From: Gemmatimonadaceae bacterium | GTDB lineage: Bacteria > Gemmatimonadota > Gemmatimonadetes > Gemmatimonadales > Gemmatimonadaceae | Assembly: GCA_030647905.1 (NCBI GenBank) | Contig: JAUSJA010000026.1 | Coordinates: forward strand, 310,001-374,000 | Direction: 5' to 3' | DNA: 64,000 nt | Part shown: one piece after another, positions 25,984-35,281 of the stretch | Layout: each line of letters opens with the position of its first letter | Position numbering within the stretch: position 1 is the first letter of the stretch | The notes under the pieces: model-generated | Databases searched by the model: none | What the model was told of the DNA's origin: nothing | What the model saw: the letters and a program-made list of their open reading frames with translations, nothing else | Program-made: the position numbers and the translations under genes

Positions 25984-27437
25984 GACCGCGCAGCACATGT
26001 GCGAGAATAGCGCTCGCGGCCTCAGTGACACTGCTTGTCGTGCCGTCACTGGCAACGTCACAGCGCACGATCGACCGATCCAAGGTGCCAACTCTCGGAC
26101 TGCCTCCGAAGGTGTCTCTGCCTCCAATCGTGACGCGGCAGCTACCGAACGGATTGAAGCTCATGATTGTCGAGCAGCACGAGCTGCCGCTCGCCGATTT
26201 CGTTCTTGTGACGGGAGGAGGGGGCACGACGGACCCTGCCACCAAAGGGGGCGTTGCAAACCTTACTTCGGCGATGCTAACCGAGGGCACTATGACGCGA
26301 AATAGCCTCCAGATCGCGGATCAGATAGCGTTTCTGGGTGTCGGTCTTTCGGCCGGGAGTAACTGGGACGCAAACACGGTGAGCCTTCACACTCCGACAT
26401 CTCAGCTCGACAGTGCGTTGGCACTGTTCTCGGACGTGGTGCTTCAGCCTTCATTTCCCGCAGAAGACTTCGAGCGTGTCAAAAAGAACCGGCTTACGAG
26501 TCTCATTCAGCTCAAGGACCGTCCTACGGCGATCGCCGATCAGGCATACGCATCCATTCTCTATGGCGCAGCTCATCCCTATGGCCACAACCTCATAGGG
26601 TCTGAGGCCTCCATCAGCGCGATGTCAATAGCCGACTTGCAAGCGTTCTATAGCGCCAACTTCATTCCGAACAACTCGATACTGATCATCGTAGGGGACG
26701 TGATCCCGGCGCAGATCGAAAACAAGATCGGCTCCCTATTCGGAGGGTGGCAAGGTGGAACGGTGACACCGGTCATATTCGGTGAGGCGCCAAGGGCTGG
26801 AGTGACCATGGTCTATCTGATCGACAAACCGGGAGCCGCTCAGTCATCGTTCCGGATCGGCTTGATCGGTGTTCCTCGCTCGACGAAGGATTACTTCGCC
26901 TTGAACGTGATGAACACCATCCTCGGTGGCTCTTTCACGAGCAGGCTAAACCAGAATCTCCGCGAGACCCATGGTTACACCTATGGAGCCCGGTCGAGGT
27001 TTGACATGCGCCGTTCCGCAGGCCCGTTCATCGCTTCGGCTGAGATAGTGGCGGCGAAAACAGATTCAGGACTGATCGAGTTCATGAAAGAGCTGACAGC
27101 GATCCGGGATACAGTGCCAGCGACAGAGCTTCGGAAGTCGAAGAGGCTGCTGCAACTCGGAATGCCAGGCGACTTTGAAACTACGCAGCAGATTGCCAGC
27201 CAGCTGGTGCCGGTTGCCCTGTATGATCTGCCGCTCGACTACTACAACAACTATGTGTCAAGTATCGAGGGTGTGACTCAGGCCGATGTCCAACAAGTAG
27301 CGAGACGGTACATAGATCCAGCATCGCTCGCGATCGTCATCGTGGGAGACCGCAAGAGCATCGAGTCCGGGCTCAAGGCGGTCAACGCCGGTCCAATCAC
27401 GATTCGTGACTTCTTTGGCCAGCCAATCTTACCCTGA
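25980..27437 (+). CDS. Secreted M16 peptidase-like subunit, non-catalytic
   Basis: A 485-residue M16 homologue with a signal peptide (MRPRSTCARIALAAS..., likely cleaved near LATSQ). The zinc motif position reads GVANLTSAMLTEGT, so HxxEH is absent and it cannot be a peptidase alone. The C-terminal domain keeps the substrate-binding NLRETHGYTYGARS pattern, which in M16 pairs completes the active chamber. It overlaps the catalytic gene by four bases, implying matched synthesis. An intrinsic terminator follows at 27462. Confidence 0.92.
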   Translation: MRPRSTCARIALAASVTLLVVPSLATSQRTIDRSKVPTLGLPPKVSLPPIVTRQLPNGLKLMIVEQHELPLADFVLVTGGGGTTDPATKGGVANLTSAMLTEGTMTRNSLQIADQIAFLGVGLSAGSNWDANTVSLHTPTSQLDSALALFSDVVLQPSFPAEDFERVKKNRLTSLIQLKDRPTAIADQAYASILYGAAHPYGHNLIGSEASISAMSIADLQAFYSANFIPNNSILIIVGDVIPAQIENKIGSLFGGWQGGTVTPVIFGEAPRAGVTMVYLIDKPGAAQSSFRIGLIGVPRSTKDYFALNVMNTILGGSFTSRLNQNLRETHGYTYGARSRFDMRRSAGPFIASAEIVAAKTDSGLIEFMKELTAIRDTVPATELRKSKRLLQLGMPGDFETTQQIASQLVPVALYDLPLDYYNNYVSSIEGVTQADVQQVARRYIDPASLAIVIVGDRKSIESGLKAVNAGPITIRDFFGQPILP

Positions 27438-27461
27438 GTGTCTGGCTGTCGCGGCGAGCAG

Positions 27462-27490
27462 AAAGGGTCCATACACTCCGGGCCCTTTTT
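27462..27490 (+). terminator. Intrinsic terminator after the first M16 pair
   Basis: AAAGGGTCC pairs with GGGCCCTTT (one G-U pair) around a 9-base loop and runs into a T tract that overlaps the stop of the facing hydrolase gene at 27489. Confidence 0.65.
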
Positions 27491-28346
27491 ACTTGAATGA
27501 AGTGATGATCGGATCAAGCGCCTCGACCACCCATCTCCAATAGCCCTCTCCTCCCTTTATTCTTACGTCGTTGTGTAATGCATCCGGCACGAGGAGCCAC
27601 CGACCTTGCGTCCTTGCTGCGGCGAATACATGGCTGCCCATCCAAAGCGGGATCAGTCGGTCACTACCTCCGTGGACAACGGAGACTGGGATGTCCAGTT
27701 GCGCCACTTTGGCGCCAGTATCGAAATGGAGTCGTGATACTATCCTCCAGATGACACCTGGAGTCCATCTGATGATCAATCCAGCCATATCGCGGGCCGA
27801 TGTAAACGGTGACTCGAGTAGTAATGCCGCGGGCGGATGGCCGACTGCAAGCTCAACGGCTATGGCGCTACCGAGCGAATGTCCGAAGAACGCGATCTTT
27901 TCCGGGGGTACGCCAATGCTGTGTCTCATGAAGAGATACGCCGCTTCGGAATCCAGCTTCGATCCGGCATATGTCGGCCGGCCGGCGAGACCCATGTATC
28001 CACGGTACTCTGCGAGCATCACTGTCATGCCGGTTCTGCGAACGGCTTCGTTTGCCCATTCCACCTGGCGTACGGCAAGGTCGGCGTTTCCGTGGAATGC
28101 CAGCAGAATTCCGCGCGGCGCTTGCTGATTGCCAATCAGATATGCGAACAAACGCTTGCCATCTGACGCCGAGTAACCAACTCGGTGTATTCCCGCATCG
28201 TCGGGATACGGAGGACGTGGAGGCTGGAAGGCAATCCGCTCCTGAAAGCTCCAGGCGAAGATCACCGCTACAACGAAAAGAGCGAGCAGCGAGCTCGCGA
28301 TGAGAGCTATCTGTGTCATTACCCGGCTGCGAGCGATTGAGACCAT
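27489..28346 (-). CDS. Membrane-anchored alpha/beta hydrolase (Bem46-like)
   Basis: A 285-residue serine hydrolase with an N-terminal membrane helix (about residues 11-30) and the fold landmarks LLAFHGNADL (oxyanion region) and the nucleophile elbow FGHSLGSA. The acid is in VHGGSDRLIP and the catalytic His in DALHNDV. The closest pattern is the Bem46/YfhR group; the substrate is unknown. It sits between the two M16 pairs in opposite orientation. An ATG nine codons downstream (MTQIALIASS) is an alternative start giving a shorter basic end. Confidence 0.88.
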   Translation of the reverse strand: MVSIARSRVMTQIALIASSLLALFVVAVIFAWSFQERIAFQPPRPPYPDDAGIHRVGYSASDGKRLFAYLIGNQQAPRGILLAFHGNADLAVRQVEWANEAVRRTGMTVMLAEYRGYMGLAGRPTYAGSKLDSEAAYLFMRHSIGVPPEKIAFFGHSLGSAIAVELAVGHPPAALLLESPFTSARDMAGLIIRWTPGVIWRIVSRLHFDTGAKVAQLDIPVSVVHGGSDRLIPLWMGSHVFAAARTQGRWLLVPDALHNDVRIKGGEGYWRWVVEALDPIITSFK

Positions 28347-28393
28347 GACGGCATTGGGTTACTCTGCCTTGCAAGGACAATCAATCTATCGGC

Positions 28394-29707
28394 ATGCGAA
28401 TACCAATCGAGTCATTTTGCCTGGACAACGGGCTTGTGGTAACTCTGTCGCGGGACAATACAGCCCCAATCGTCGCCGTGAATCTCTGGTACCACGTTGG
28501 CTCTGCCAACGAACGAGTCGGCAGAACGGGCTTCGCCCACCTGTTTGAGCACATGTTGTTTCAGGGGTCCGAACATGTAGGTGCCAATGAGCACTTCGAG
28601 CTGGTACAACGGGCCGGAGGCACGCTCAATGGTAGTACATGGCTGGAGCGGACCAACTACTTCGAGACGGTGCCGTCAAACCAACTGGCGCTTGCATTAT
28701 GGCTTGAGGCTGACAGGATGGGAGCGCTACTTCCAGCGATGACGCAGAAGAAGCTGGACACACAGCGCGACGTTGTGAAGAATGAGCGTCGGTGGTCGGT
28801 GGACAATCAGCCGTACGGAACATGGTGGGAGAGGCTACCTGCCCTCGTGTTCCCGGAATCGCATCCCTTTCATCACTCGCTGATCGGATCGATGGAAGAT
28901 CTCTCGGAAGCTTCACTTGAAGATGTCGAGCAGTTCTTCAGAACGTACTACACGCCCGATAACGCAGTTTTATCAATAGCCGGAGACTTTGATTCCGCAG
29001 AAGCCCGCAATCTGGTGGAGCAGTATTTCGGATCCGTTCCGCGTGGAGCGGGGAAACCGCCTCTGGAAGGAATGGAGCTACCGGAAAAATTTGGTGAAAC
29101 ACTTCGCCTCGTAGTGGAAGACGACGTAAGCCTTCCACGTCTCTATATGGCGTTCCGGTCGCCTGTTTTCGGCAGCGAGGGATACTACATAGCAAGCGTA
29201 TGCGGCGCGATACTCGGCATGCGCCGCGGGAGCAGGTTGTACCGCTCCCTTGTCAGGGAGAAGCAGGTCGCGGCAGATACGACGGCCTTCACGTTCGATC
29301 TGGCCAAAGGAAGCGATCTTCTCATAGTGGATGTCACGGCACGTCCGGAGATTACGGTCGACCGTCTGCAGGAAGAAGTCGAGCACGAAATCGACATTCT
29401 GGTGAGCGACGGCGTGACACAGGAAGAAGTAGAACGTGCGGTTGCGCTGATTCAGACAGACATGATCACCGCCCTACAGTCTGCCAGCGAGCGGGCCGAC
29501 CGGCTCTCGATGTTTGCAACGCTGCTGGGTGATCCTTCGCTCATCAATGAACAAGCTGACCGATATCACTCGGTAACCGCGGCACAGGTAAGCGAATTTG
29601 CTTGCGAGAAACTTGGGCCCGACAACAGGGCGCTGCTGCTCTATGTTCCACGGCCGGAACGAGCTGTCGAAAGTGACGCTGATCTGATTGGAGCGACCGT
29701 GTCATGA
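28394..29707 (+). CDS. Cytoplasmic M16 zinc peptidase, catalytic subunit
   Basis: A 437-residue paralogue of the catalytic M16 protein at 24610. It has the intact HLFEH (in GFAHLFEHMLFQGSEH) and Glu in VVKNERRWS. Unlike that copy it starts directly with the peptidase fold (MRIPIESFCLDNGL) and has no signal peptide, so it should stay in the cytoplasm unless the start is misjudged. It is divergent from the hydrolase with only 47 bases between starts, and overlaps its partner gene by four bases (ATGA 29704-29707). Confidence 0.92.
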   Translation: MRIPIESFCLDNGLVVTLSRDNTAPIVAVNLWYHVGSANERVGRTGFAHLFEHMLFQGSEHVGANEHFELVQRAGGTLNGSTWLERTNYFETVPSNQLALALWLEADRMGALLPAMTQKKLDTQRDVVKNERRWSVDNQPYGTWWERLPALVFPESHPFHHSLIGSMEDLSEASLEDVEQFFRTYYTPDNAVLSIAGDFDSAEARNLVEQYFGSVPRGAGKPPLEGMELPEKFGETLRLVVEDDVSLPRLYMAFRSPVFGSEGYYIASVCGAILGMRRGSRLYRSLVREKQVAADTTAFTFDLAKGSDLLIVDVTARPEITVDRLQEEVEHEIDILVSDGVTQEEVERAVALIQTDMITALQSASERADRLSMFATLLGDPSLINEQADRYHSVTAAQVSEFACEKLGPDNRALLLYVPRPERAVESDADLIGATVS

Positions 29708-31062
29708 CAGTCGCTATACGGCCGCAACCGGGTCCTGCGCGGGAATACCATTTCCCGGATTTCGTCCGGAGACAACTCGATAACGGGCTGACGCTTATTG
29801 TTGCCTCCGTAAACAAACTGCCCATCGTCAGTGTCGTTGCCGTCGTCGATGCGACAGCACTGGGGGACAAGAAGGGGAAAGAAGGCACCGCGAATCTCAC
29901 GGCACAAGCGCTGAGAGAAGGCACGACTACACGCGATGGGACCAGGCTCGCCCTGGATCTCGAGAAGCTGGGTACTTCCATCGAGGCCGGTGCTGACTGG
30001 GATAGCACCGTCGCAAGCATGACGGTGCTGAAAGACAGGCTCGCGGCGGCGTTTGGCATCTTCGCGGAGGTGCTGACGAAGCCACGTTTCCGGACGGAAG
30101 ACATCGAGCGTCTCAAGGCCGAGCGTCTCGCCGAGAGAATGCAGCTCCTCACGGAGCCGCGCGGCCTCGCTGACGAATCGTTTGCGCGTTTCATCTATGC
30201 AGACAATTCCCGGTACGCTCAGCCAATGAGCGGTGACAGCCGCTCCGTATCGTCCCTCTCGCGAGACGATGTCGTGAGCTTCTACGAGTGCAACTATGTT
30301 CCGCCGCAGACGACGTTGATAATGGCCGGGGACATTACGATCGAAGAAGCAGTGACTCTGGCCGAATCAGCGCTCAGCGAATGGTGCGGCGAGCGCAAGA
30401 CGTCCTCGGTGGACGCGGACAGAGGTGCCCGGGACTCACGGGCCATAGAGATAATTGTGAAGCCTGATGCCGCGCAGTCGGAGCTCAGGATCGGGCACGT
30501 GGGCGTCCCGCGATCGCATCCGGACTATTTCCCGATAGTGGTAATGAACGCGGTGCTTGGTGGACTCTTCTCATCACGAATCAATCTCAATCTGCGCGAG
30601 GCGCACGGCTACACATACGGGGCGTCGTCGTATTACGACTGGCGCCGTCAGTCTGGTCCTTTCGTGATCTCGACGGCGGTACAGAGCGAAGTGACGAGGG
30701 AAGCAATCGCCGAGACGCTAAAGGAGATTGATAGAATGCATGAAGAAGAAATTGGAGAAGAGGAGCTAACGCTGGCGACGAGTTATCTGGAAGGTGTGTT
30801 CCCAATTCGCTACGAGACGACCTCGGCGATCGCATCGGCGCTGGCGAATCTTGTGATGTTCGATCTTCCGGAGGACTATTACGACAGATACAGGGCCAAC
30901 ATCGGATCTGTGACGACTCACGACGTGCTTGACGCCGCGAGAAAGCATGTCCAGCCTGAGCGCCTGCAAATCGTGGTCGTAGGGAATCCGGAACTGGTAA
31001 AGTCGTCGATTGAGGCGCTGGGCTTCGGTTCAGTGCGAACGCGGGAGGTGACGGATTTCTAA
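29704..31062 (+). CDS. Cytoplasmic M16 peptidase-like subunit, non-catalytic
   Basis: A 452-residue M16 homologue without signal peptide. The zinc site is replaced by EGTANLTAQALREGT, so it is non-catalytic. The substrate-binding NLREAHGYTYGASS motif is kept. With the preceding gene it forms the second active/inactive pair in this window, similar in order and overlap to the pair at 24610-27437 but lacking export signals. It is followed 22 bases later by the Nudix gene. Confidence 0.92.
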   Translation: MTVAIRPQPGPAREYHFPDFVRRQLDNGLTLIVASVNKLPIVSVVAVVDATALGDKKGKEGTANLTAQALREGTTTRDGTRLALDLEKLGTSIEAGADWDSTVASMTVLKDRLAAAFGIFAEVLTKPRFRTEDIERLKAERLAERMQLLTEPRGLADESFARFIYADNSRYAQPMSGDSRSVSSLSRDDVVSFYECNYVPPQTTLIMAGDITIEEAVTLAESALSEWCGERKTSSVDADRGARDSRAIEIIVKPDAAQSELRIGHVGVPRSHPDYFPIVVMNAVLGGLFSSRINLNLREAHGYTYGASSYYDWRRQSGPFVISTAVQSEVTREAIAETLKEIDRMHEEEIGEEELTLATSYLEGVFPIRYETTSAIASALANLVMFDLPEDYYDRYRANIGSVTTHDVLDAARKHVQPERLQIVVVGNPELVKSSIEALGFGSVRTREVTDF

Positions 31063-31084
31063 GAAGGATCAGGACGGAGAAAGA

Positions 31085-31639
31085 ATGTCCGCCGACACCG
31101 GGCAGGTTGCGTCGCGGCGTGTCTATGCAGGACGGATCGTGTCTCTGGACGTGGATACCGTTCGCTTTCCCAACGGCTCGACCGGCGAGCTGGAAATGGT
31201 GCGACATCCGGGAGCAAGCGCGGTAGTACCGTTTCTGGACGATCCATCTGATGAAGACCCGAGAGTCCTTCTCATCAGACAGTATCGGTACGCTGCCGGC
31301 GGACATGTGTACGAGATTCCGGCAGGCCGGCTCGATGCAGGGGAAGCCCCGGAGGTTTGTGCGGGAAGGGAGCTCAGGGAAGAAACCGGATACACGGCGG
31401 AAATCCTGGAACCGCTGACAACCTTCTATACGACGCCCGGCTTCACCGACGAGCGGATCCACCTTTTCATGGCATCTGGACTTACGGCCGGGATTTCTCA
31501 ACTGGAGTCCGACGAAATCGTAGAGTTGCAGCCGATGCGGATATCGACGGCCCTGAGAATGGTCGATTCTGGTAAAATCGTGGACGGCAAGACAATCGTA
31601 GGGCTTCTCTTCGTAAGCTTATTTTGCCGGGGTGGGTAA
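31085..31639 (+). CDS. Nudix hydrolase, ADP-ribose pyrophosphatase-like
   Basis: A 184-residue enzyme with a perfect Nudix box GX5EX7REUXEEXGU (starting GRLDAGEAPE and ending RELREETGY, about residues 82-104). The TTPGFTDERIHLF stretch after the box is typical of ADP-sugar pyrophosphatases of the NudF type. It hydrolyses a nucleoside diphosphate linked to another moiety, probably ADP-ribose. The ATG at 31085 is chosen. It closes the M16/Nudix plus-strand run. Confidence 0.92.
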   Translation: MSADTGQVASRRVYAGRIVSLDVDTVRFPNGSTGELEMVRHPGASAVVPFLDDPSDEDPRVLLIRQYRYAAGGHVYEIPAGRLDAGEAPEVCAGRELREETGYTAEILEPLTTFYTTPGFTDERIHLFMASGLTAGISQLESDEIVELQPMRISTALRMVDSGKIVDGKTIVGLLFVSLFCRGG

Positions 31640-31682
31640 ACCCCCTGGAACCCAAAAGCATCCAATTGACGTAGAGCCAGAA

Positions 31683-31730
31683 TGGACAGGTGTCCGGAAG
31701 AGTGGACACTTGATGATTCATAACTGGACA
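31683..31730. promoter_or_regulatory. Three spaced TGGACA repeats upstream of the sigma factor gene
   Basis: TGGACA occurs at 31683, 31703 and 31725, about two helical turns apart. The first forms GGACA-GG-TGTCC and the second sits in the inverted repeat GTGTCC/GGACAC (31690-31709). They lie in the 252-base gap before the ECF sigma gene and could be operator or sigma contact sites. This is a visual pattern only. Confidence 0.3.
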
Positions 31731-31891
31731 ACCGGACGGCTTCCCACGTTCTATCTTCTTGATATATAAGGACTTACGTCGCGTTCCAAGATCGGCATAT
31801 GCTCTGCTATATCAGATGCGTGAAGAATCTCTATAAGGAGGCAGACCCAATTCTTTCCTTATCAGATTCTCAATTTCTGGGGGTAGCAGCA

Positions 31892-32530
31892 ATGGCAACT
31901 ATTGCTCGTAAGCAGGTAGACCAGCTTCAGGGGACCAGTGTCAGGGAGCAGTTGCAGACGATGGATGACTCAGCCGTCGTTACCGCGTTCCTGGGCGGGG
32001 AAGAGAGGGCTTTCTCCGAGCTCGTCGAGAGATACCAAACGCGGCTTCTGAATTTTGTATACCGGACCATTGGCGACCGTGAAAGGGCGGAAGATCTGGT
32101 ACAGGAGGTGTTCATCCGGGTATACCGGCATCTTCACAGGTTCGATCGCTCGAAGAAATTCTCGACGTGGGCTTATACGATCGCGTCGAATCTGGCCAAG
32201 AACGAGCTCCGGAACCGCTCAAGGAATCCGCTTGTTCTCTTCCAGACGGTTCAGAAAAACTGGCAGGATGAGGATCGTCCGCTACAGTTTGAGGACAGCA
32301 GGTCGCGTCCTGACGACATGTATCGGAAGCGCCACCTGAGAGAGATCGTCGAGGAGTCAGTAGCGAAGCTGCCGGAGCATCACAGGAACGTGTTCATCCT
32401 GCGGGAGCTCGAAGGGAAGTCGTACGAAGAAATCGCCGAGATCACCAACTGCAATCTCGGCACTGTGAAATCGAGGCTGAACAGAGCCAGAAACTCGTTC
32501 GCGGAGATTGTTGCGCCCTATCTGGAATAG
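31892..32530 (+). CDS. ECF-type RNA polymerase sigma factor
   Basis: A 212-residue group-4 sigma factor. Region 2 is visible as RAFSELVERYQTRLLNFVYR, EDLVQEVFIRVYRHL and STWAYTIASNLAKNELR. Region 4 is LPEHHRNVFILRELEGKSYE followed by EIAEITNCNLGTVKSRLNRA. The frame is open from an ATG at 31799 but I prefer the ATG at 31892, which follows a G-rich stretch and gives a normal-length protein. A GGAGG at about 31837 lacks a standard start at the right distance. The zinc anti-sigma gene follows, a typical regulatory pair. Confidence 0.9.
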   Translation: MATIARKQVDQLQGTSVREQLQTMDDSAVVTAFLGGEERAFSELVERYQTRLLNFVYRTIGDRERAEDLVQEVFIRVYRHLHRFDRSKKFSTWAYTIASNLAKNELRNRSRNPLVLFQTVQKNWQDEDRPLQFEDSRSRPDDMYRKRHLREIVEESVAKLPEHHRNVFILRELEGKSYEEIAEITNCNLGTVKSRLNRARNSFAEIVAPYLE

Positions 32531-32605
32531 GTGATAGCGTTGAGGGATTCGGGAACCAGTGCCCTCGAGACGGGTACTGCTATCCGAACCCTCATAGCCG
32601 CCTAA

Positions 32606-33133
32606 ATGGACTGTCGGGAATTCCGGAAAAAACATTTCGCATTCGTGGATGACACCCTGCCGGGTGTCGAACTGGTCGGCATGCAGGTGCATATCGGCGA
32701 ATGCGGTGAATGCGCCCGACAGGATGCGATCATCCGCCGGTCGCTGATGCTTTTCCGCAGCCTTCCCGTGATCGAGCCGTCATCGGGTTTTTCAGCGTGT
32801 CTTCAGCAGAAGCTTCGTAACGCAAGAGTGGCAGATGCGACGGCGGCACAATCAGGACGAGCCCTCACATTTGCAGCGACTGTAGCGATCACGAGCGTTG
32901 TCATGCTCGGCTACATCGGAGTTTCTCTCCGGCAGGTGGATTTCCCGCAGGACATCGTACTGCCTCCGGTAGTTGCCACCGCTTCCTCTCCGGGTACGGT
33001 ATCGATGATGGCTCCAGCGCCAGCCATGGTAGCTTCAGTACCCGCCGGCTTGCTGATCTGGACTGCCGCACTTTTCGCTGAGCAGACCCCTGTCCATTTC
33101 GCTTCGGCCGATCTGACGCCTGCTACCAGGTAG
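32606..33133 (+). CDS. Zinc-finger anti-sigma factor
   Basis: A 175-residue single-pass membrane protein. The N-terminal domain MDCREFRKKHFAFVDDTL with HIGECGEC (His-x3-Cys-x2-Cys, about residues 29-36) is the ZAS/zf-HC2 motif that binds and holds an ECF sigma factor. A membrane helix lies at about residues 88-106 (FAATVAITSVVMLGYIGVSL), followed by a low-complexity periplasmic tail of about 70 residues. It lies 75 bases after the sigma gene and presumably controls it; the signal is unknown. Confidence 0.85.
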   Translation: MDCREFRKKHFAFVDDTLPGVELVGMQVHIGECGECARQDAIIRRSLMLFRSLPVIEPSSGFSACLQQKLRNARVADATAAQSGRALTFAATVAITSVVMLGYIGVSLRQVDFPQDIVLPPVVATASSPGTVSMMAPAPAMVASVPAGLLIWTAALFAEQTPVHFASADLTPATR

Positions 33134-33177
33134 AAGCAGAAGCACGTCAGCCGCCAGCGGACATCTATATTAGCATC

Positions 33178-34236
33178 ATGTCCGCGACCGCCCCCAAGAC
33201 CCTTAGTGACGCCCTCAAGAGAGGCACATTCGATGGGGCGTATTACATCTGCGGGGAGGACGATTTTCAGAAAGAAGATGCGATGAGACAGCTTATCGAG
33301 GCGGCCGTGGAGCCGGCAATGCTTGATTTCAACATGGAAATCAAGCGTGCGCAGGATACCGATGCCAAGTCCCTCGACGCCGCGTTGTCGGCATTGCCGA
33401 TGATGGCCGATCGCAGAGTGGTCGTGATTCGTGATGCCAGCGCGCTTAAGAAGGACGTGCGGAAGGTGATGGACCGGTACCTGTCGAAGCCGTCTCCTGA
33501 TGTCCTGCTGCTTCTTGTAGAGACGTCCGGTGGAAAGACAGAAAAGGACTTGGCCAAAAACTCGACTTCCCTGGAATTCGATTTTCTGACGGCAGACGAG
33601 ATTCCAAAATGGATCGCACATTATGCGTCCACCCAATTTCAGATGCGAATATCGGCTGAGGCGACAGAGCTTCTGCAAAGCGCAGTGGGAACTGACCTGC
33701 ACCAGCTTGTCGCAGAGCTGGACAAGCTTGCGAGCTTTGTTCAGGGCCATGAGATCGTGGAGTCGGACGTGACCGCGGTGGTAGGGGTGCGTCGTGGCGA
33801 AACGATGGCGGATTTTCTTGACGAAATTGCGCGTCGCAACGTGCCGCGGGCACTCGAGCTCGTGCCGCAGATTCTCAGTCAGCCGAAGACAACGGCCGTG
33901 TCGCTGGTAATGGCCCTGGCGACGCAGACAATCGCGTTGGCGTGGGGTCGGGCGAGACGGAATGAAGGGTTGTCGCAGAGCAGGCTGCAGAGCGAATACT
34001 TCGGATTCCTCAAGCAGTCCGGATCAGCTTTTACCGGGAGGCCGTGGGGATCCGCCGTCGCGGCCTGGACAGGGGCGGTGGATCGATGGAACGAACAGTC
34101 TTTAGGGCGCGCGCTCGATTCTCTTCTTGAGGCGGACATAGCGCTCAAGGAAACAAGGTTCTCGTCCGAGGAGCAGGTCATGGCGACGCTAGTCCTGTCA
34201 ATGTGTGTGGACGACGAACGCAGCATCGCGGCATAA
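33178..34236 (+). CDS. holA: DNA polymerase III delta subunit
   Basis: A 352-residue clamp-loader subunit. It opens with DGAYYICGEDDFQKEDAMRQLI, the usual delta start, and has LPMMADRRVVVIRDA, LLLLVETSGGKTEK, and a C-terminal collar region with EADIALKETRFSSEEQVMATL. Delta opens the beta clamp within the clamp loader. Length and motif order are normal. The ATG at 33178 is chosen. The gene runs on into the SPOR-domain and mutS genes with short gaps. Confidence 0.93.
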   Translation: MSATAPKTLSDALKRGTFDGAYYICGEDDFQKEDAMRQLIEAAVEPAMLDFNMEIKRAQDTDAKSLDAALSALPMMADRRVVVIRDASALKKDVRKVMDRYLSKPSPDVLLLLVETSGGKTEKDLAKNSTSLEFDFLTADEIPKWIAHYASTQFQMRISAEATELLQSAVGTDLHQLVAELDKLASFVQGHEIVESDVTAVVGVRRGETMADFLDEIARRNVPRALELVPQILSQPKTTAVSLVMALATQTIALAWGRARRNEGLSQSRLQSEYFGFLKQSGSAFTGRPWGSAVAAWTGAVDRWNEQSLGRALDSLLEADIALKETRFSSEEQVMATLVLSMCVDDERSIAA

Positions 34237-34255
34237 CGCAGTGAGGACAGTGAAA

Positions 34256-35281
34256 ATGTCGAGAATGTTCTGGTGTGGAGCGATCCTGGCACTATGCCCG
34301 GTCGTCGCGACGGCGCAGGGAACCACCGGTCTGAATCCTGTCTACAGGAGGGCGCAGACGATGGTGAATGATGGAAATGCCGCGCAGGGACGCGCACTCG
34401 TGGACTCGATGATTGCGGTCACTGCTCCGGGATCCAACAATTACGCTGAAGGCATCTACTGGCGTGCGGTGCTTGCAGCGACCGCGGCCGACGCGGAGAT
34501 GGATTACAAGCGGATCGTGGTGGATTACCCACTTTCGCCAAGGGTCGAGGACGCGCTGATCCGGCTCGCGCAGCTGGAGATCGCGCGCGCGAACTACGAT
34601 GGTGCACTGCGGCACCTGAATCGCCTGGCTACGGAACATCCCCAGAGTCCGGTACGGGCACGTGCCGCCTACTGGATGGCGCGAGCCATGTTCGAGAAAA
34701 ACGATGTTCAAGGCGGATGCAGCGCGACCGCTGATGCTCTCGGGCGCACGAGTGAAGACGATGCCGAGCTGCGGAATCAGATCAACTATCTGAACCAGCG
34801 GTGTGCAGGCGTGGTACTGGCGGGGCCGGCACTGTCACCGCCGGCTTCTGTAGCCACTGCTTCCGTAACGGCAGATCCGGGTACGGCTCCAGTTGCGGCG
34901 GACAGTACGAAGGTCGCGGTCACAGCGCCCGTCGCAGCCACTCCCGAACCGGTAAAAGTAACGCCACCCCGACAGCAGGTATCGCAGCCTTCTGCAAAGC
35001 CACGTGATACCGAGCCGAGCATGATTGAGCCGAGCGCTGCGCTGGCGAGGGGCAATCGCGGTTACTCGGTTCAGGTTGCGGCCTACAACGTGAAGTCGCA
35101 GGCGGACGCGATGGTCGCCAAACTGAAGAAGAGCGGCTACGAAGCGCGCGTAGATGGAACCAGCGCGCCGTTCAGGGTTCGCATCGGCAGGTACGCGACA
35201 CAGGCGCAAGCGAGCGCCGTCCAGCGGTCACTCAAGGCGAAGCAAATAACCGGGTTCGTTGTACAGGCCAACACCCGGTGA
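34256..35281 (+). CDS. Exported SPOR-domain protein with TPR-like repeats
   Basis: A 341-residue protein with a signal peptide (MSRMFWCGAILALCPVVATA). The middle (about residues 20-185) has helical TPR/YbgF-like repeats (YPLSPRVEDALIRLAQLEIA, HPQSPVRARAAYWMAR). A Pro/Ala/Val linker leads to a C-terminal SPOR domain (about 262-341, YSVQVAAYNVKSQADAMVAK). SPOR domains bind denuded peptidoglycan at division sites, so an envelope role is likely. The ATG at 34256 follows GAGGACAG. It overlaps the mutS GTG start by four bases. Confidence 0.85.
   Translation: MSRMFWCGAILALCPVVATAQGTTGLNPVYRRAQTMVNDGNAAQGRALVDSMIAVTAPGSNNYAEGIYWRAVLAATAADAEMDYKRIVVDYPLSPRVEDALIRLAQLEIARANYDGALRHLNRLATEHPQSPVRARAAYWMARAMFEKNDVQGGCSATADALGRTSEDDAELRNQINYLNQRCAGVVLAGPALSPPASVATASVTADPGTAPVAADSTKVAVTAPVAATPEPVKVTPPRQQVSQPSAKPRDTEPSMIEPSAALARGNRGYSVQVAAYNVKSQADAMVAKLKKSGYEARVDGTSAPFRVRIGRYATQAQASAVQRSLKAKQITGFVVQANTR

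Noticed and set aside
27462-27490. Bidirectional terminator for the facing hydrolase
   Set aside because: On the minus strand the stem is followed by only three T before mixed sequence, so it works convincingly only on the plus strand.
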